Shown piece after piece: positions 6,618 to 15,408 of a stretch of 64,000 bases of DNA; position 1 is the stretch's first letter; every line of letters starts with the position of its first letter. Below the pieces are notes generated by a model. The model saw only the letters and a list, made by a program, of their open reading frames with translations, was not told the DNA's origin and did not search any database. The DNA lies in assembly GCF_000235445.1 (NCBI RefSeq), contig NZ_JH378834.1:33229-97228 (forward strand). The letters are read 5' to 3'. A program made the position numbers and the translations under genes. The stretch comes from Johnsonella ignava ATCC 51276 (lineage in GTDB: Bacteria > Bacillota > Clostridia > Lachnospirales > Lachnospiraceae).

Positions 6618-9158
6618 ATGGATAATAAAATGGATAATAAGACTATACAGGCACTTGAATATAATAAAATACTTGAACTTTTAAAAAAATATGCAACCTG
6701 TGAGCCGGGAAAAACCTTATGCGAAAAGCTTAAACCCTCATCTGATTTTAGAGAGGTTGTAAAATCACAGAAAGAAACATATGCCGCACTGGATCGTATA
6801 CGCATAAAAGGCAGTTTAAATTTTGGTAATGTAAGATACTTTGGTGAAAGCTTTAAAAGACTTGCACTGGGTTCTCCTTTAAATATTCCTGAGCTTATGC
6901 ATATAAGGCTTTTTCTTGAAAATACCTCTCGAGCATATAATTACGGTAAGCACAATGATAATCATCCGGCTGGCTGTCATGACAAAAATGCATACGATAC
7001 TATAAAAGATACCTATGTAACTATCTCTAAAACAAAAGAGAAAAAAACAAATAAAAGTAATAACTATAACAGCGATACAGCTGATAAAGGATATTATAAA
7101 ACTAATAATACCGATAATACAGATGATATTGAAGAATTTGATGCTATTGATATATACTTTTCTTCACTCAAACCGCTGACTCAGATTAAAAATGAAATTG
7201 CAAGATGCATTTTATCTGAAACGGAAATTTCCGATAATGCTTCACCCAGACTTTTTGAGCTTGTAAAACAGCACAAAAATGTACAGTCAAAAATGCATAC
7301 GGTACTTCAGAGTCTGCTTGAATCACATAAAGAATATCTTATGGATTCAATTATAACAATGAAAGACGGTGCATACTGTCTGCCTATAAGAGCGGATTTT
7401 AAAAATAAAGTAAGCGGAATAGTTCATGACCATTCCGCTTCAGGTTCTACTATATTTATAGAACCTATGGCAGTTATACGCTTTAATAATGAACTGCGTG
7501 AAATTGAAATTGAAAAACAACAGGAAATTGATAATATACTTGAAGATTTAAGCAGTCTTATAAGACCTTATATTGATGATATTAATGAAAATATCAAAAA
7601 TATGGCACATCTTGATTTCGTATATGCCAAGGCACATCTTTCAGATGCCATGTCAGCGTCAATGCCTGTATTCAACGACAGATTTTACATAAACATAAAA
7701 GAAGGCAGACACCCTTTAATCCCTGATAATATTGTGGTTCCGATCAACATATCAATAGGTGATGATTACAGCCTTCTAGTAATTACAGGTCCGAATACCG
7801 GCGGAAAAACCGTTTCACTTAAAACTGTCGGACTTTTTACTCTTATGGGGCAATCAGGGCTTCATATACCTGCTTTTGAGGGAAGTTCTCTGCCGGTTTT
7901 TAAAAATGTATATGCCGATATAGGTGATGAACAAAGCATTGAACAAAGCCTTTCCACATTTTCAGGGCATATGAAAAATATAGTTGATATAATTAAAAAA
8001 GCCGATCGCAGCTCACTTTGTTTATTTGATGAGCTTGGAGCGGGTACAGACCCGGCAGAGGGAGCGGCACTTGCTATAGCACTACTTTCACACCTTCATA
8101 AAAAAGGTGCAACAGTACTTGCAACAAGCCATTACAGCGAACTTAAGATATTTGCATTAAATACACCCGGGATAGAAAATGCATGCTGTGAATTTAATGT
8201 TGAAACATTAAGACCTACATACAGGATAATTATAGGTATACCCGGAAAATCAAATGCTTTTGCAATCTCAAGAAAGCTTGGACTTCCTGAATATATAATT
8301 GATGAAGCCAAGAAAAATATAGAAGATGAAAATATGTCATTTGAAGAAATTCTTACTAAAATTGAACATGACAGATTTGTAATAGAAAATGAAAAAAAAG
8401 AAATTAATAATTATAAAGCGGAGATTGAAAAACTTAAGCAAACCTATGAAAAAAAGAATTCACGCATTCAGGAAATCCGTGAAAATATACTTGAAAAAGC
8501 AAGGCTTGAAGCGGAAAACATACTAAGCCTTGCTAAAGAAACCGCTGATACCACTATAAATAATATAAATAAACTGACTTCGGCTAAGGGCATAGGCTCC
8601 GAACTTGAAAAAGAGAGAGAAAAATTAAGAGAATCATTAAAAAAACTTGAAAAAAAACCTGCACTTAAAATCAGTAAAAAAAATTCAGCAAAAAAGCCGA
8701 AACATCTAAGATGCGGAGACAGTGTATATGTGCACAGCATGAATCTGAAAGGTACTGTAAGCAGCCTGCCTAATGATAAAGGAAAACTGTATGTGCAGAT
8801 GGGTATACTTCGTTCACAGGTAAGTCTTGATGATATAGAACTGATTGATGATACACCAGCAGATAATGTAAAGGTATATGCAGGCAGTAAAGGAGCTTCT
8901 CTCATGAAAGCCAGCCATATCTCGCCTGAAATCAATGTAATAGGCATGAATGTAGACGAGGCGTGCTCTGCCCTTGACAAATATCTTGATGATGCACTAC
9001 TATCACATCTTAAATATGTGCGTATAATCCACGGCAGAGGTACAGGTGCACTCCAAAAGGGCATACATGCATATTTAAAAAAACAGCCTTATATAAAATC
9101 ATACCATCTTGCCGAATACGATGACGGCGGCAATGCGGTAACAATAGTAAATTTTTAA
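6618..9158 (+). CDS. mutS2: MutS2 family ATPase/Smr nuclease
   Basis: An 846-residue MutS2 homologue. MutS-type core and clamp regions (IVHDHSASGSTIFIEP) precede the ATPase domain with Walker A TGPNTGGKT near residue 390 and Walker B LCLFDELGAGTDPAEGA. A long charged coiled-coil (about 590-690) and a KOW-like segment follow, then a C-terminal Smr domain (INVIGMNVDEAC, IHGRGTGAL). In Bacillus this family acts on branched DNA and on collided ribosomes. The protein is about 60 residues longer than usual because of an Asn/Thr/Lys/Asp-rich insert at about 112-178. Two in-frame ATG codons lie at the start; the first is used here. The Shine-Dalgarno is weak. Confidence 0.93.
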   Translation: MDNKMDNKTIQALEYNKILELLKKYATCEPGKTLCEKLKPSSDFREVVKSQKETYAALDRIRIKGSLNFGNVRYFGESFKRLALGSPLNIPELMHIRLFLENTSRAYNYGKHNDNHPAGCHDKNAYDTIKDTYVTISKTKEKKTNKSNNYNSDTADKGYYKTNNTDNTDDIEEFDAIDIYFSSLKPLTQIKNEIARCILSETEISDNASPRLFELVKQHKNVQSKMHTVLQSLLESHKEYLMDSIITMKDGAYCLPIRADFKNKVSGIVHDHSASGSTIFIEPMAVIRFNNELREIEIEKQQEIDNILEDLSSLIRPYIDDINENIKNMAHLDFVYAKAHLSDAMSASMPVFNDRFYINIKEGRHPLIPDNIVVPINISIGDDYSLLVITGPNTGGKTVSLKTVGLFTLMGQSGLHIPAFEGSSLPVFKNVYADIGDEQSIEQSLSTFSGHMKNIVDIIKKADRSSLCLFDELGAGTDPAEGAALAIALLSHLHKKGATVLATSHYSELKIFALNTPGIENACCEFNVETLRPTYRIIIGIPGKSNAFAISRKLGLPEYIIDEAKKNIEDENMSFEEILTKIEHDRFVIENEKKEINNYKAEIEKLKQTYEKKNSRIQEIRENILEKARLEAENILSLAKETADTTINNINKLTSAKGIGSELEKEREKLRESLKKLEKKPALKISKKNSAKKPKHLRCGDSVYVHSMNLKGTVSSLPNDKGKLYVQMGILRSQVSLDDIELIDDTPADNVKVYAGSKGASLMKASHISPEINVIGMNVDEACSALDKYLDDALLSHLKYVRIIHGRGTGALQKGIHAYLKKQPYIKSYHLAEYDDGGNAVTIVNF

Positions 9159-9207
9159 TTTAACTGCGATTTCCACCCTATATTATTTATAGATATTTAT
9201 TATATTA

Positions 9208-9290
9208 TACAAGTGTAATAAGTATAAAAATTCGATGCAAGCTTGCTTGTAAGAGAATTTATTATCTTTTGCCACCTACATCATTATATA
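9208..9290. repeat. Dispersed palindromic repeat, copy 1
   Basis: An element of about 83 bp with a near copy at 44563-44637: a shared block of 20 identical bases (GTATAAAAATTCGATGCAAG at 9222-9241), then a near-identical GCTYGCTT, GAGAATTTATTATC and CCACCTACAT. It is internally palindromic: AAATTC and GAATTT flank GCAAGCTTGC, and the outer ends (ACAAGTG...AAG and CTTTTGCCACCTACAT) are inverted relatives of each other. It lies between mutS2 and the response regulator, has no coding potential, and looks like a MITE/REP-type element. Confidence 0.75.
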
Positions 9291-9331
9291 TTGATTTATA
9301 TTACAAATTTATACTATACGAGGTTTAAACT

Positions 9332-10036
9332 ATGAATGAAAGACATAAGGTTCTGGTAGTTGATGACGACCAAAATATATCAGAACTTATAACCATTTAT
9401 CTTAATAATAATGAGCTTTATGAGACTAGAACGGCAGCTGACGGAGAGTCCGCCATAAAGACATTTTATGAATTCAAACCTGATATTGTAGTGCTTGACC
9501 TTATGCTTCCGGGTATGGACGGCTATCAGGTATGTCGTGAGATACGCTCAAAATCATCGGTTCCTATAATAATGGTATCAGCAAAAGCGGAGATTTTTGA
9601 CAGAGTTTTAGGGCTTGAGCTGGGTGCTGACGACTATATGACAAAACCGTTTGATACAAAAGAACTTGTAGCAAGGATTAAAGCGGTTATGAGGCGTTAC
9701 CGGGACAAAACGGCACTTAAAGAACCCGTAAAATCGGAAAATTATGTTGAATATCCTGATTTAAAAATCAGCCTTGTAAATTATTCGGTAATTTACAAGG
9801 AAGCTGTCGTAGATATGCCTCCTAAGGAAATTGAACTTTTATATTTCCTTGCATCACATCCTAATCAGGTTTTTACAAGAGAGCAGCTTCTTGAACATAT
9901 ATGGGGATATGAATATGCCGGAGATACCCGTACAGTTGATGTACATATAAAAAGGCTCCGCAGCAAAATACATGATCACGGCTCATGGTCTCTGGGAACC
10001 GTATGGGGTATAGGTTATAAATTTGAAACAAAATAA
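9332..10036 (+). CDS. OmpR/PhoB-family response regulator
   Basis: A 234-residue two-domain regulator. The receiver domain (1-120) has the acidic pocket VVDDDQ, the phosphoacceptor Asp56 in VVLDLMLPG, the VSAK signature and the lysine in DYMTKPFD. The C-terminal winged helix (about 135-232) ends with EHIWGYEYAGDTRTVDVHIKRL cut by normal family features such as GIGYKFE. It binds DNA when phosphorylated. It is followed after about 100 nt by the sensor kinase gene and then by two secreted cell-wall-binding proteins, so control of envelope genes is a plausible inference. The start has GAGG upstream (ATACGAGGTTTAAACTATG). Confidence 0.93.
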   Translation: MNERHKVLVVDDDQNISELITIYLNNNELYETRTAADGESAIKTFYEFKPDIVVLDLMLPGMDGYQVCREIRSKSSVPIIMVSAKAEIFDRVLGLELGADDYMTKPFDTKELVARIKAVMRRYRDKTALKEPVKSENYVEYPDLKISLVNYSVIYKEAVVDMPPKEIELLYFLASHPNQVFTREQLLEHIWGYEYAGDTRTVDVHIKRLRSKIHDHGSWSLGTVWGIGYKFETK

Positions 10037-10140
10037 TTATTTTTTATATTTCAGGAAAAAAAACAAATAAAGACTTCCATTTGCTCTATAAATTTAAAAA
10101 AATAATTATTTTATATTTAAAGGATATACTGTAACAAATT

Positions 10141-11554
10141 ATGAAAATACCACTATATATTAAATTCCTGATGGCATACATAATATTCGGAGCTGCCGGT
10201 TTTATAACCATAGCTACCCTTTCATCAGGTCTTACCTATAACTACCTTATCCGTGCAAAAAGCAGCACACTTAAAGACGAAGCCGGACTTATAGCAACTA
10301 CCTACTCATCAGTATATTCAGGTCAGGATATAGAACTTGAAGATGCATACCCCCAGATTCAAATGGCAGCATCATTTCTTCATTCACAGATTTGGGTAAT
10401 AGGCAGAGACGGCACTATAATAGTTGACACTGAAAATAAATTCAAAAAAAAATGTAATCAAAGATTTTGATCCTACACTTGTAGACGGCAGTACATTTTA
10501 TACCATAGGAAACTACTTCAACACTTTTGATTATAATGTGCTGAGTGTATCCGCACCGATTAACGGCAATTACAAAATATACGGCTATGTTGTAATCCAC
10601 ATGCCTATATCAACAGTAATCTCTGATCAGAATGAAATACTTAATATAGTGTATATAACCTCACTTATAGTTTTTATACTTTCAACACTCATACTTATAG
10701 TATTTCATAAGATAGTTTATGCACCTCTGAAAAAAATTACTGAAGCTGCAAAACAATACGCTTCAGGTAATCTCAACTATAAAGTTCAGATTGATACAAA
10801 TGACGAGATGGGCTATCTTGCCGATACCCTTAATTTTATGTCGGATGAGATGGGTAAAGTTGAGGACTATCAGCGTAATTTTATAACCAATATATCTCAT
10901 GATTTCCGCTCCCCTCTTACATCAATAAAAGGCTATCTTGAGGCGATACTTGACGGCACTATATCCGTAAATATACAGGATAAATACATAAAGCGAGTCA
11001 TTGATGAGGCTGACAGACTTACAAAGCTTACAGGCAGCATACTTACATTAAATGATATTGATGCAAAGGGAATGCTTATACGAAGCAACTTTGATATAAA
11101 TCGTGTCATTAAAAATACCGCTGCCAGCTTTGAAGTTCAATGTGATGAAAAAGATATCATCTTAGAGCTGATTTTTTCTGATGAAACCGCCATGGTCTAT
11201 GCCGATCTGGGAAAAATACAGCAGGTGCTCTATAATCTGATTGATAATGCAGTTAAATTCTCACATAATAATTCAAAAATATATATAAGCACCTATCCTA
11301 AAAAGGAAAAAATTTTTATATCTGTAAATGATTCCGGTATAGGCATTGATAAAAAAGAAGTTGTAAAAATATTTGAAAGATTTTATAAATCCGATTCTTC
11401 ACGTGGAAAGGATAAAAAAGGTACAGGACTTGGGCTTTCCATAGTAAAAGATATAATACAGGCACATGGTGAAAATATAGATACAATCAGTACAAAAGAT
11501 GTCGGCACTGAGTTTATCTTTTCACTTCCGGCTGCTGCAAAACCTCAGGAATGA
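10141..11554 (+). pseudogene. Sensor histidine kinase, frameshifted in an A9 run
   Basis: The first 109 codons (10141-10470) give a transmembrane helix (about 5-38) and the start of an extracytoplasmic sensor domain. The frame then hits TGA just after nine A's at 10444-10452. The +1 frame continues without interruption to 11554 with the rest of the sensor domain (TLVDGSTFYTIGNYF), a second membrane helix, HAMP (APLKKITEAAKQYASG), the phosphoacceptor histidine in ISHDFRSPLTSIKGYL, and the ATPase boxes LYNLIDNAVKF, NDSGIGI and GTGLGLSIV. Eight A's would join both parts into one normal kinase of about 470 residues. This may be a true mutation, phase variation, transcriptional slippage or an assembly error. 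It partners the upstream regulator. Confidence 0.85.
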
Positions 11555-11606
11555 TATGTAATATTTTTGTAAACACTTCTTAAGCTAAACGACTAGGCGG
11601 GTTTTA

Positions 11607-11635
11607 TTGACAAATGTTATTATAAGGCTTATTAT
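11607..11635 (+). promoter_or_regulatory. Sigma-A-type promoter for the cell-wall-binding protein gene
   Basis: TTGACA (11607-11612), a 17-nt spacer, then TATTAT (11630-11635). It lies about 95 nt before the TTG start at 11731. Confidence 0.75.
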
Positions 11636-11730
11636 TTAAGTAGTCCAGACATTATGTCATATATCTGTAATTACATGATAATTGGACAACTGCACAAAAA
11701 ATCAATTTAATTAAAGGAGGATTTGGGGAA

Positions 11731-12456
11731 TTGAGCAGATTTAAGAAATCAGCTGTATTTTTCATGCTTTTTGCACTTGTTTTAGGTTTATGCAAATTCA
11801 CAGTTTATGCTGAGGAAAAGGACTATGTAATTACTTCCGCATACTGGGATGAAAGCCTTGACAATGTTATAGCAATGTGGGATGAAGCAGCTGATAAAAC
11901 ATCCTACCGTATACAGCTTTATAAAGGTAATAAAAAGATAGGTGCGCTCCACACTGTAAGTTCAGATAAGTATAATTTTTCAAGACAGATTGCGGATAAT
12001 GGTTCCGGAACATATTATTTTACTATCTACCCCACAAAAGGAGGCAGAAACTTAATGGTAAAATCAGAATCTCTGCTTGTAGAATCGGACTACCTGAATA
12101 AGTTAAAAGAAAAATATAAAAACGGCGGCGGTAATACTGACAATACCCGTTCAGGACCCGGTGTACAGCCTATCTCTCCTGAAACCACTTTTAATCCGGC
12201 TCTGGGAAACAGAGGATGGAATCAAACAGGTACACAGCAGTGGTGGTGGAAATTTGATGACGGTAACTATGCAAAAGGCACATGGCTTTTGCTTAATGAC
12301 AAGTGGTATTATTTTAATGCCGACGGTCTCATGCATACAGGATGGCTTAAATACAAGGAATTATGGTATTATTTAAGTCAGAACGGTGATATGCTTACAA
12401 ATGCTTCCACTCCCGACGGCTTCAATGTAAATGCTGATGGGGTATGGGTGCCCTAA
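11731..12456 (+). CDS. Secreted cell-wall-binding-repeat protein, short paralogue
   Basis: A 241-residue secreted protein. It starts at a TTG preceded by AAAGGAGG, with a signal peptide (about 1-28, ending TVYAEE). A fibronectin-III-like region follows (ITSAYWDESLDNVIAMWDEA, about 35-120), then a Gly/Asn/Pro linker. The C-terminal choline-binding/CW_binding-type repeats include GTWLLLNDKWYYFNADGLM and HTGWLKYKELWYYLSQ, ending in TPDGFNVNADGVWVP. Such repeats attach proteins non-covalently to cell-wall polymers. The domain order is the same as in the next gene, so the two are paralogues. No enzymatic domain is seen. A strong promoter precedes and a terminator follows, so it is likely monocistronic. 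Confidence 0.85.
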   Translation: MSRFKKSAVFFMLFALVLGLCKFTVYAEEKDYVITSAYWDESLDNVIAMWDEAADKTSYRIQLYKGNKKIGALHTVSSDKYNFSRQIADNGSGTYYFTIYPTKGGRNLMVKSESLLVESDYLNKLKEKYKNGGGNTDNTRSGPGVQPISPETTFNPALGNRGWNQTGTQQWWWKFDDGNYAKGTWLLLNDKWYYFNADGLMHTGWLKYKELWYYLSQNGDMLTNASTPDGFNVNADGVWVP

Positions 12457-12470
12457 AAAAGAAACAAAAA

Positions 12471-12515
12471 AAACGGCTTTTGATAAGCTTATTGCTTATT
12501 CAAAGCCGTTTTTTT
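12471..12515 (+). terminator. Rho-independent terminator after the first cell-wall-binding gene
   Basis: ACGGCTTTTGATAAGC pairs with GCTTATTCAAAGCCGT across a TTATT loop and ends in seven T's. Confidence 0.9.
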
Positions 12516-12721
12516 GAAATAAATTAATAATATAATTTATACTTACAATCTTCAAGATTTTATTAAGACGGTGTTTTTTTTTGTAAAAAATCTGTAATGC
12601 CTTAGCACCTAGATTTTTTTTTTATTGTATATTAGAATATGCACATAGATACAACTGATAAATCAAGTGTAACTAAAATACAAAAATAATTAAAATATTA
12701 TATAAGGAGATTACTTAAACT

Positions 12722-13732
12722 ATGAAAAACTTAGGATTTTTACAGAAAACAGCTGCACTTGGCCTTTCGGCGTTTTTACTTGCAGCTTTCGCATTCCCTA
12801 CGTATGCAGGTTCAAACAAAACTAATATAGACCACATTACATTATCATTTGACACAGGCAATATTGAAATAGGGTCAAGTGAAAAACGTATTGAGGTAAC
12901 TTCAGGAAATGACAATGCCTATACTGTTTCAAATGAACAGGCAGCTGCTACCAATATGGACGGTGAAAGATGGAAAAGCGGTATTACACCGAAATTCAAT
13001 ATTACAATAAAAGCTGAAGAGGGCTTTAAATTTGACACAAATGCACTTAAAAACAGCAATTACTATACACTTAACGGCGGTAATGTAAGCTTTGTAAGGG
13101 CAAGAGGAGGCTCAAATTCAATCACTCTTACAGTAAAGATGCCTAAACTTAAGGGTAATGCTGAAAATCTCGGAGTTGATGACCTCAACTGGGACGAATA
13201 CAGCGGAAAAGCAAGCTGGTCTCCTGCAGATACGGCTGAAAAATATACTGTAAAACTTTATCGTGGTTCTTCTTTAGTAACACAGGTTGAAACCTCAGCT
13301 ACAAGCTACAATTTCTCTTCAGAGATAGGAAATCGTGGAAAAGGAAATTATACATTTAAAGTAAGAGCTTCAGCGTGGGGTGCTCATGGTGAATGGAATG
13401 TTTCCGATGATCTGTATGTAGGCGATGACGAGCTTCCAAGATTCGGCGGAGGCGGCGGAAATCCCGGCGGAAATTCTTCAGGAAGAGGAGCATGGCTTAA
13501 AGATAATAATGGATGGTGGTACAGCCGTTCAGACAGGTCATGGCCAAAATCACAGTGGGAATTCATAAATAATAAATGGTATTACTTCAACGGAAGCGGA
13601 TACATGGTAACCGGATGGGTTCAGACTAAGGGAAAATGGTACTACTGTGATAGATCAAGCGGTGCAATGCTTACAAATACAACAACTCCTGACGGATACA
13701 GAGTTGACGGAAACGGTGCATGGATACAGTAA
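12722..13732 (+). CDS. Secreted cell-wall-binding-repeat protein, long paralogue
   Basis: A 336-residue secreted protein with a clear signal peptide (about 1-29, ending FPTYAGS). An N-terminal domain (about 30-145, TLSFDTGNIEIGSS to SITLTVKMPKLKG) is absent from the upstream paralogue. A fibronectin-III-like domain follows (DDLNWDEYSGKASWSPAD), then a Gly-rich linker and CW_binding-type repeats (WEFINNKWYYFNGSGYMVTG), ending TTPDGYRVDGNGAWIQ. The C-terminal halves of the two proteins align throughout, indicating tandem duplication with gain or loss of the N-terminal domain. Probable role: a wall-bound surface protein, perhaps an adhesin; no catalytic motif is seen. AAGGAG lies 12 nt before the ATG. 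Confidence 0.85.
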   Translation: MKNLGFLQKTAALGLSAFLLAAFAFPTYAGSNKTNIDHITLSFDTGNIEIGSSEKRIEVTSGNDNAYTVSNEQAAATNMDGERWKSGITPKFNITIKAEEGFKFDTNALKNSNYYTLNGGNVSFVRARGGSNSITLTVKMPKLKGNAENLGVDDLNWDEYSGKASWSPADTAEKYTVKLYRGSSLVTQVETSATSYNFSSEIGNRGKGNYTFKVRASAWGAHGEWNVSDDLYVGDDELPRFGGGGGNPGGNSSGRGAWLKDNNGWWYSRSDRSWPKSQWEFINNKWYYFNGSGYMVTGWVQTKGKWYYCDRSSGAMLTNTTTPDGYRVDGNGAWIQ

Positions 13733-13789
13733 TGTAATCACTGCTTATAAATTATATTAAAAAGGACTGTAAAATAAGTCATTAATTAA

Positions 13790-13838
13790 GGATCACTGAA
13801 TCTAACAAATGTAAGATTTGGTGGTCCTTTCATTTTTT
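13790..13838 (+). terminator. Terminator after the second cell-wall-binding gene
   Basis: GGATCACTGAATCT pairs (with G-U pairs) with AGATTTGGTGGTCC across AACAAATGTA and is followed by TTTCATTTTTT. Confidence 0.75.
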
Positions 13839-13841
13839 AAT

Positions 13842-13955
13842 ATCAAATGGAATTTTTCTAAATTTCTAATTAATCGTGAAGGCAATGTCATCTCACGCTT
13901 TGAGCCCACTGTCGATATGAAGAAAGTCAGAGAGGAAGTTGTAGCAGTCCTTTAA
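13842..13955 (+). pseudogene. C-terminal remnant of a glutathione peroxidase gene
   Basis: A 37-codon frame ending in TAA reads IKWNFSKFLINREGNVI and then SRFEPTVDMKKVREEV. This is the conserved C-terminal signature (W-N-F-x-K-F-L, G-x-V, R-F-x-P-T) of glutathione peroxidase/BsaA proteins. No start codon or ribosome binding site precedes it. The catalytic N-terminal two-thirds are missing, and the sequence just before it is the terminator of the previous gene. It is best read as the stub of a deleted gene. Confidence 0.8.
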
Positions 13956-14265
13956 TACAAGCACATAGTTATAGTGAAAATCAATAATTTATAACACTTA
14001 GTCCTTTTTTTGTCATTTTACTAACCTTGATTAGGAAGTAAACTGCCAATAAACATTATAGTTATTACCATAAAAATAAAGAATGTAATTTTACCTCCGA
14101 CTTCAAATTTATCTCATTAAATATTTAATAAAATAAGACTGTTTTAAAGACATTTTTATACCACCAAATCCCATACGTTACCGTCAAGTAAACGTTAATT
14201 TCAACAGTCTTGATTTTATATTTAGTATTTGTTATAGTTTTATACATAGATACGGAGGATTATAT
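13956..14265. other. Gene-poor stretch before murG with minus-strand relics
   Basis: No full gene. On the minus strand there is a TTGACG (14182-14187) and TATAAA (14155-14160), separated by 21 nt, and further on a GGAGGT followed by a short hydrophobic reading frame containing MVITIMFIGSLLP and then TAG. An inverted repeat AAGACTGTT/AACAGTCTT lies at 14135-14143 and 14203-14211. Together with the peroxidase stub this looks like a decayed locus. The murG ribosome binding site CGGAGG ends the region. Confidence 0.4.
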
Positions 14266-15333
14266 ATGACAAAAAAAATCATACTTACAGGTGGCGGAAC
14301 AGCAGGGCATGTAACACCTAATATTGCACTCCTTCCAATGCTTACAGCACATAGATACGATATACTCTATATAGGCTCATACAACGGTATAGAAAAAAAA
14401 CTTATTACCGCTGAAAATATTACATACAAAGGAATATCCTCAGGCAAACTCAGACGTTATTTTGATTTGAAGAATTTTACCGATCCGTTTCGTGTAATAA
14501 AGGGATACTTTGAAGCCTGCAGTATAATTAGAGATTTTAAACCCGACATAGTGTTTTCAAAAGGAGGTTTTGTGTCAGTTCCTGTTGTTGCAGCTGCACG
14601 CAGACATAAAATACCTGTTATAATACATGAATCAGATATAAGCCCGGGACTTGCCAACAAAATATGTATGCGTTTTGCCGATAAAATATGCTGCAGTTTC
14701 CCTGAAACGCTTGACTACCTTCCTAAGCATAAGGCTGTTTTTACAGGTTCACCTATACGGAGCGACCTTACCTCAGGCAGTCGTAGTAATGCATTAAGGA
14801 TAACTCAGTTTGACAATATAAAACCGGTATTGCTTATCATAGGCGGAAGCCTGGGTTCGGTAAAGATAAATACCGCTGTAAGATCTGAATTGGATGATCT
14901 TATTAAACTGTATAATATAATACATATATGTGGCAAAGGCAATATTGACAATGACCTTTTAAAAATCTGCGGCTATATACAGTACGAATATGCAGGAGCT
15001 GAATTGAAGGATCTTTTTGCACTTGCTGATATAGTTATAAGCCGTGCAGGTGCAAATACAATATGCGAGCTGCTTGCACTTAAAAAACCGAATATACTCA
15101 TACCTCTTTCTGCAGCCGCAAGCCGGGGGGATCAGATATTGAATGCAGCTTCATATGAAAAGCGTGGATTTTCATATGTACTCAGTGAAGATGCACTTAG
15201 CGGCAAAAGCCTCAAAGCCGCCGTATCTGAGGTATACAACAACAGAAAGAATTATATAAATAATATGCTTAATGCCCCTGCTGTAAACGGAAGTGAAAAT
15301 ATTATAAAGCTTATCCTTGAATTATCTCTGTGA
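14266..15333 (+). CDS. murG: UDP-GlcNAc:lipid I N-acetylglucosaminyltransferase MurG
   Basis: A 355-residue glycosyltransferase of family 28. It has the N-terminal glycine-rich loop GGGTAGHVTPNIAL, the membrane-associated SKGGFVSVPVVAAA region, the HESDISPGLANK motif, IGGSLGS, and the C-terminal donor-binding SRAGANTICELLALKKPNILIP region with its conserved glutamate. It transfers GlcNAc from UDP-GlcNAc to lipid I on the inner face of the membrane, forming lipid II for peptidoglycan. It stands apart from any division/cell-wall cluster here. It has a good CGGAGG site and is closed by a strong terminator, so it is monocistronic in appearance. Clostridia can carry more than one MurG-like gene, so another copy elsewhere is possible. 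Confidence 0.92.
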   Translation: MTKKIILTGGGTAGHVTPNIALLPMLTAHRYDILYIGSYNGIEKKLITAENITYKGISSGKLRRYFDLKNFTDPFRVIKGYFEACSIIRDFKPDIVFSKGGFVSVPVVAAARRHKIPVIIHESDISPGLANKICMRFADKICCSFPETLDYLPKHKAVFTGSPIRSDLTSGSRSNALRITQFDNIKPVLLIIGGSLGSVKINTAVRSELDDLIKLYNIIHICGKGNIDNDLLKICGYIQYEYAGAELKDLFALADIVISRAGANTICELLALKKPNILIPLSAAASRGDQILNAASYEKRGFSYVLSEDALSGKSLKAAVSEVYNNRKNYINNMLNAPAVNGSENIIKLILELSL

Positions 15334-15352
15334 GCCGCTCAGTATTAAAGTA

Positions 15353-15392
15353 AAAAAGCCTTCCTGATTATAATTGCATTCGGAAGGCTTTT
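15353..15392 (+). terminator. Bidirectional terminator between murG and the ABC operon
   Basis: AAAAAGCCTTCC and GGAAGGCTTTT form a perfect stem, with A and T runs on either side. It can serve murG and the converging ABC transporter gene. Confidence 0.9.
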
Positions 15393-15408
15393 GCCGCTTT
15401 ACCATTAC

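Noticed and set aside
8468..9064. 198-residue minus-strand ORF in mutS2
   Set aside because: Ser/Phe-rich antisense shadow of the Lys/Glu-rich coiled-coil and Smr region.
10424..11554. Separate histidine kinase gene starting at a TTG
   Set aside because: The TTG has no ribosome binding site and lies in the middle of the sensor domain; the two frames together make one kinase.
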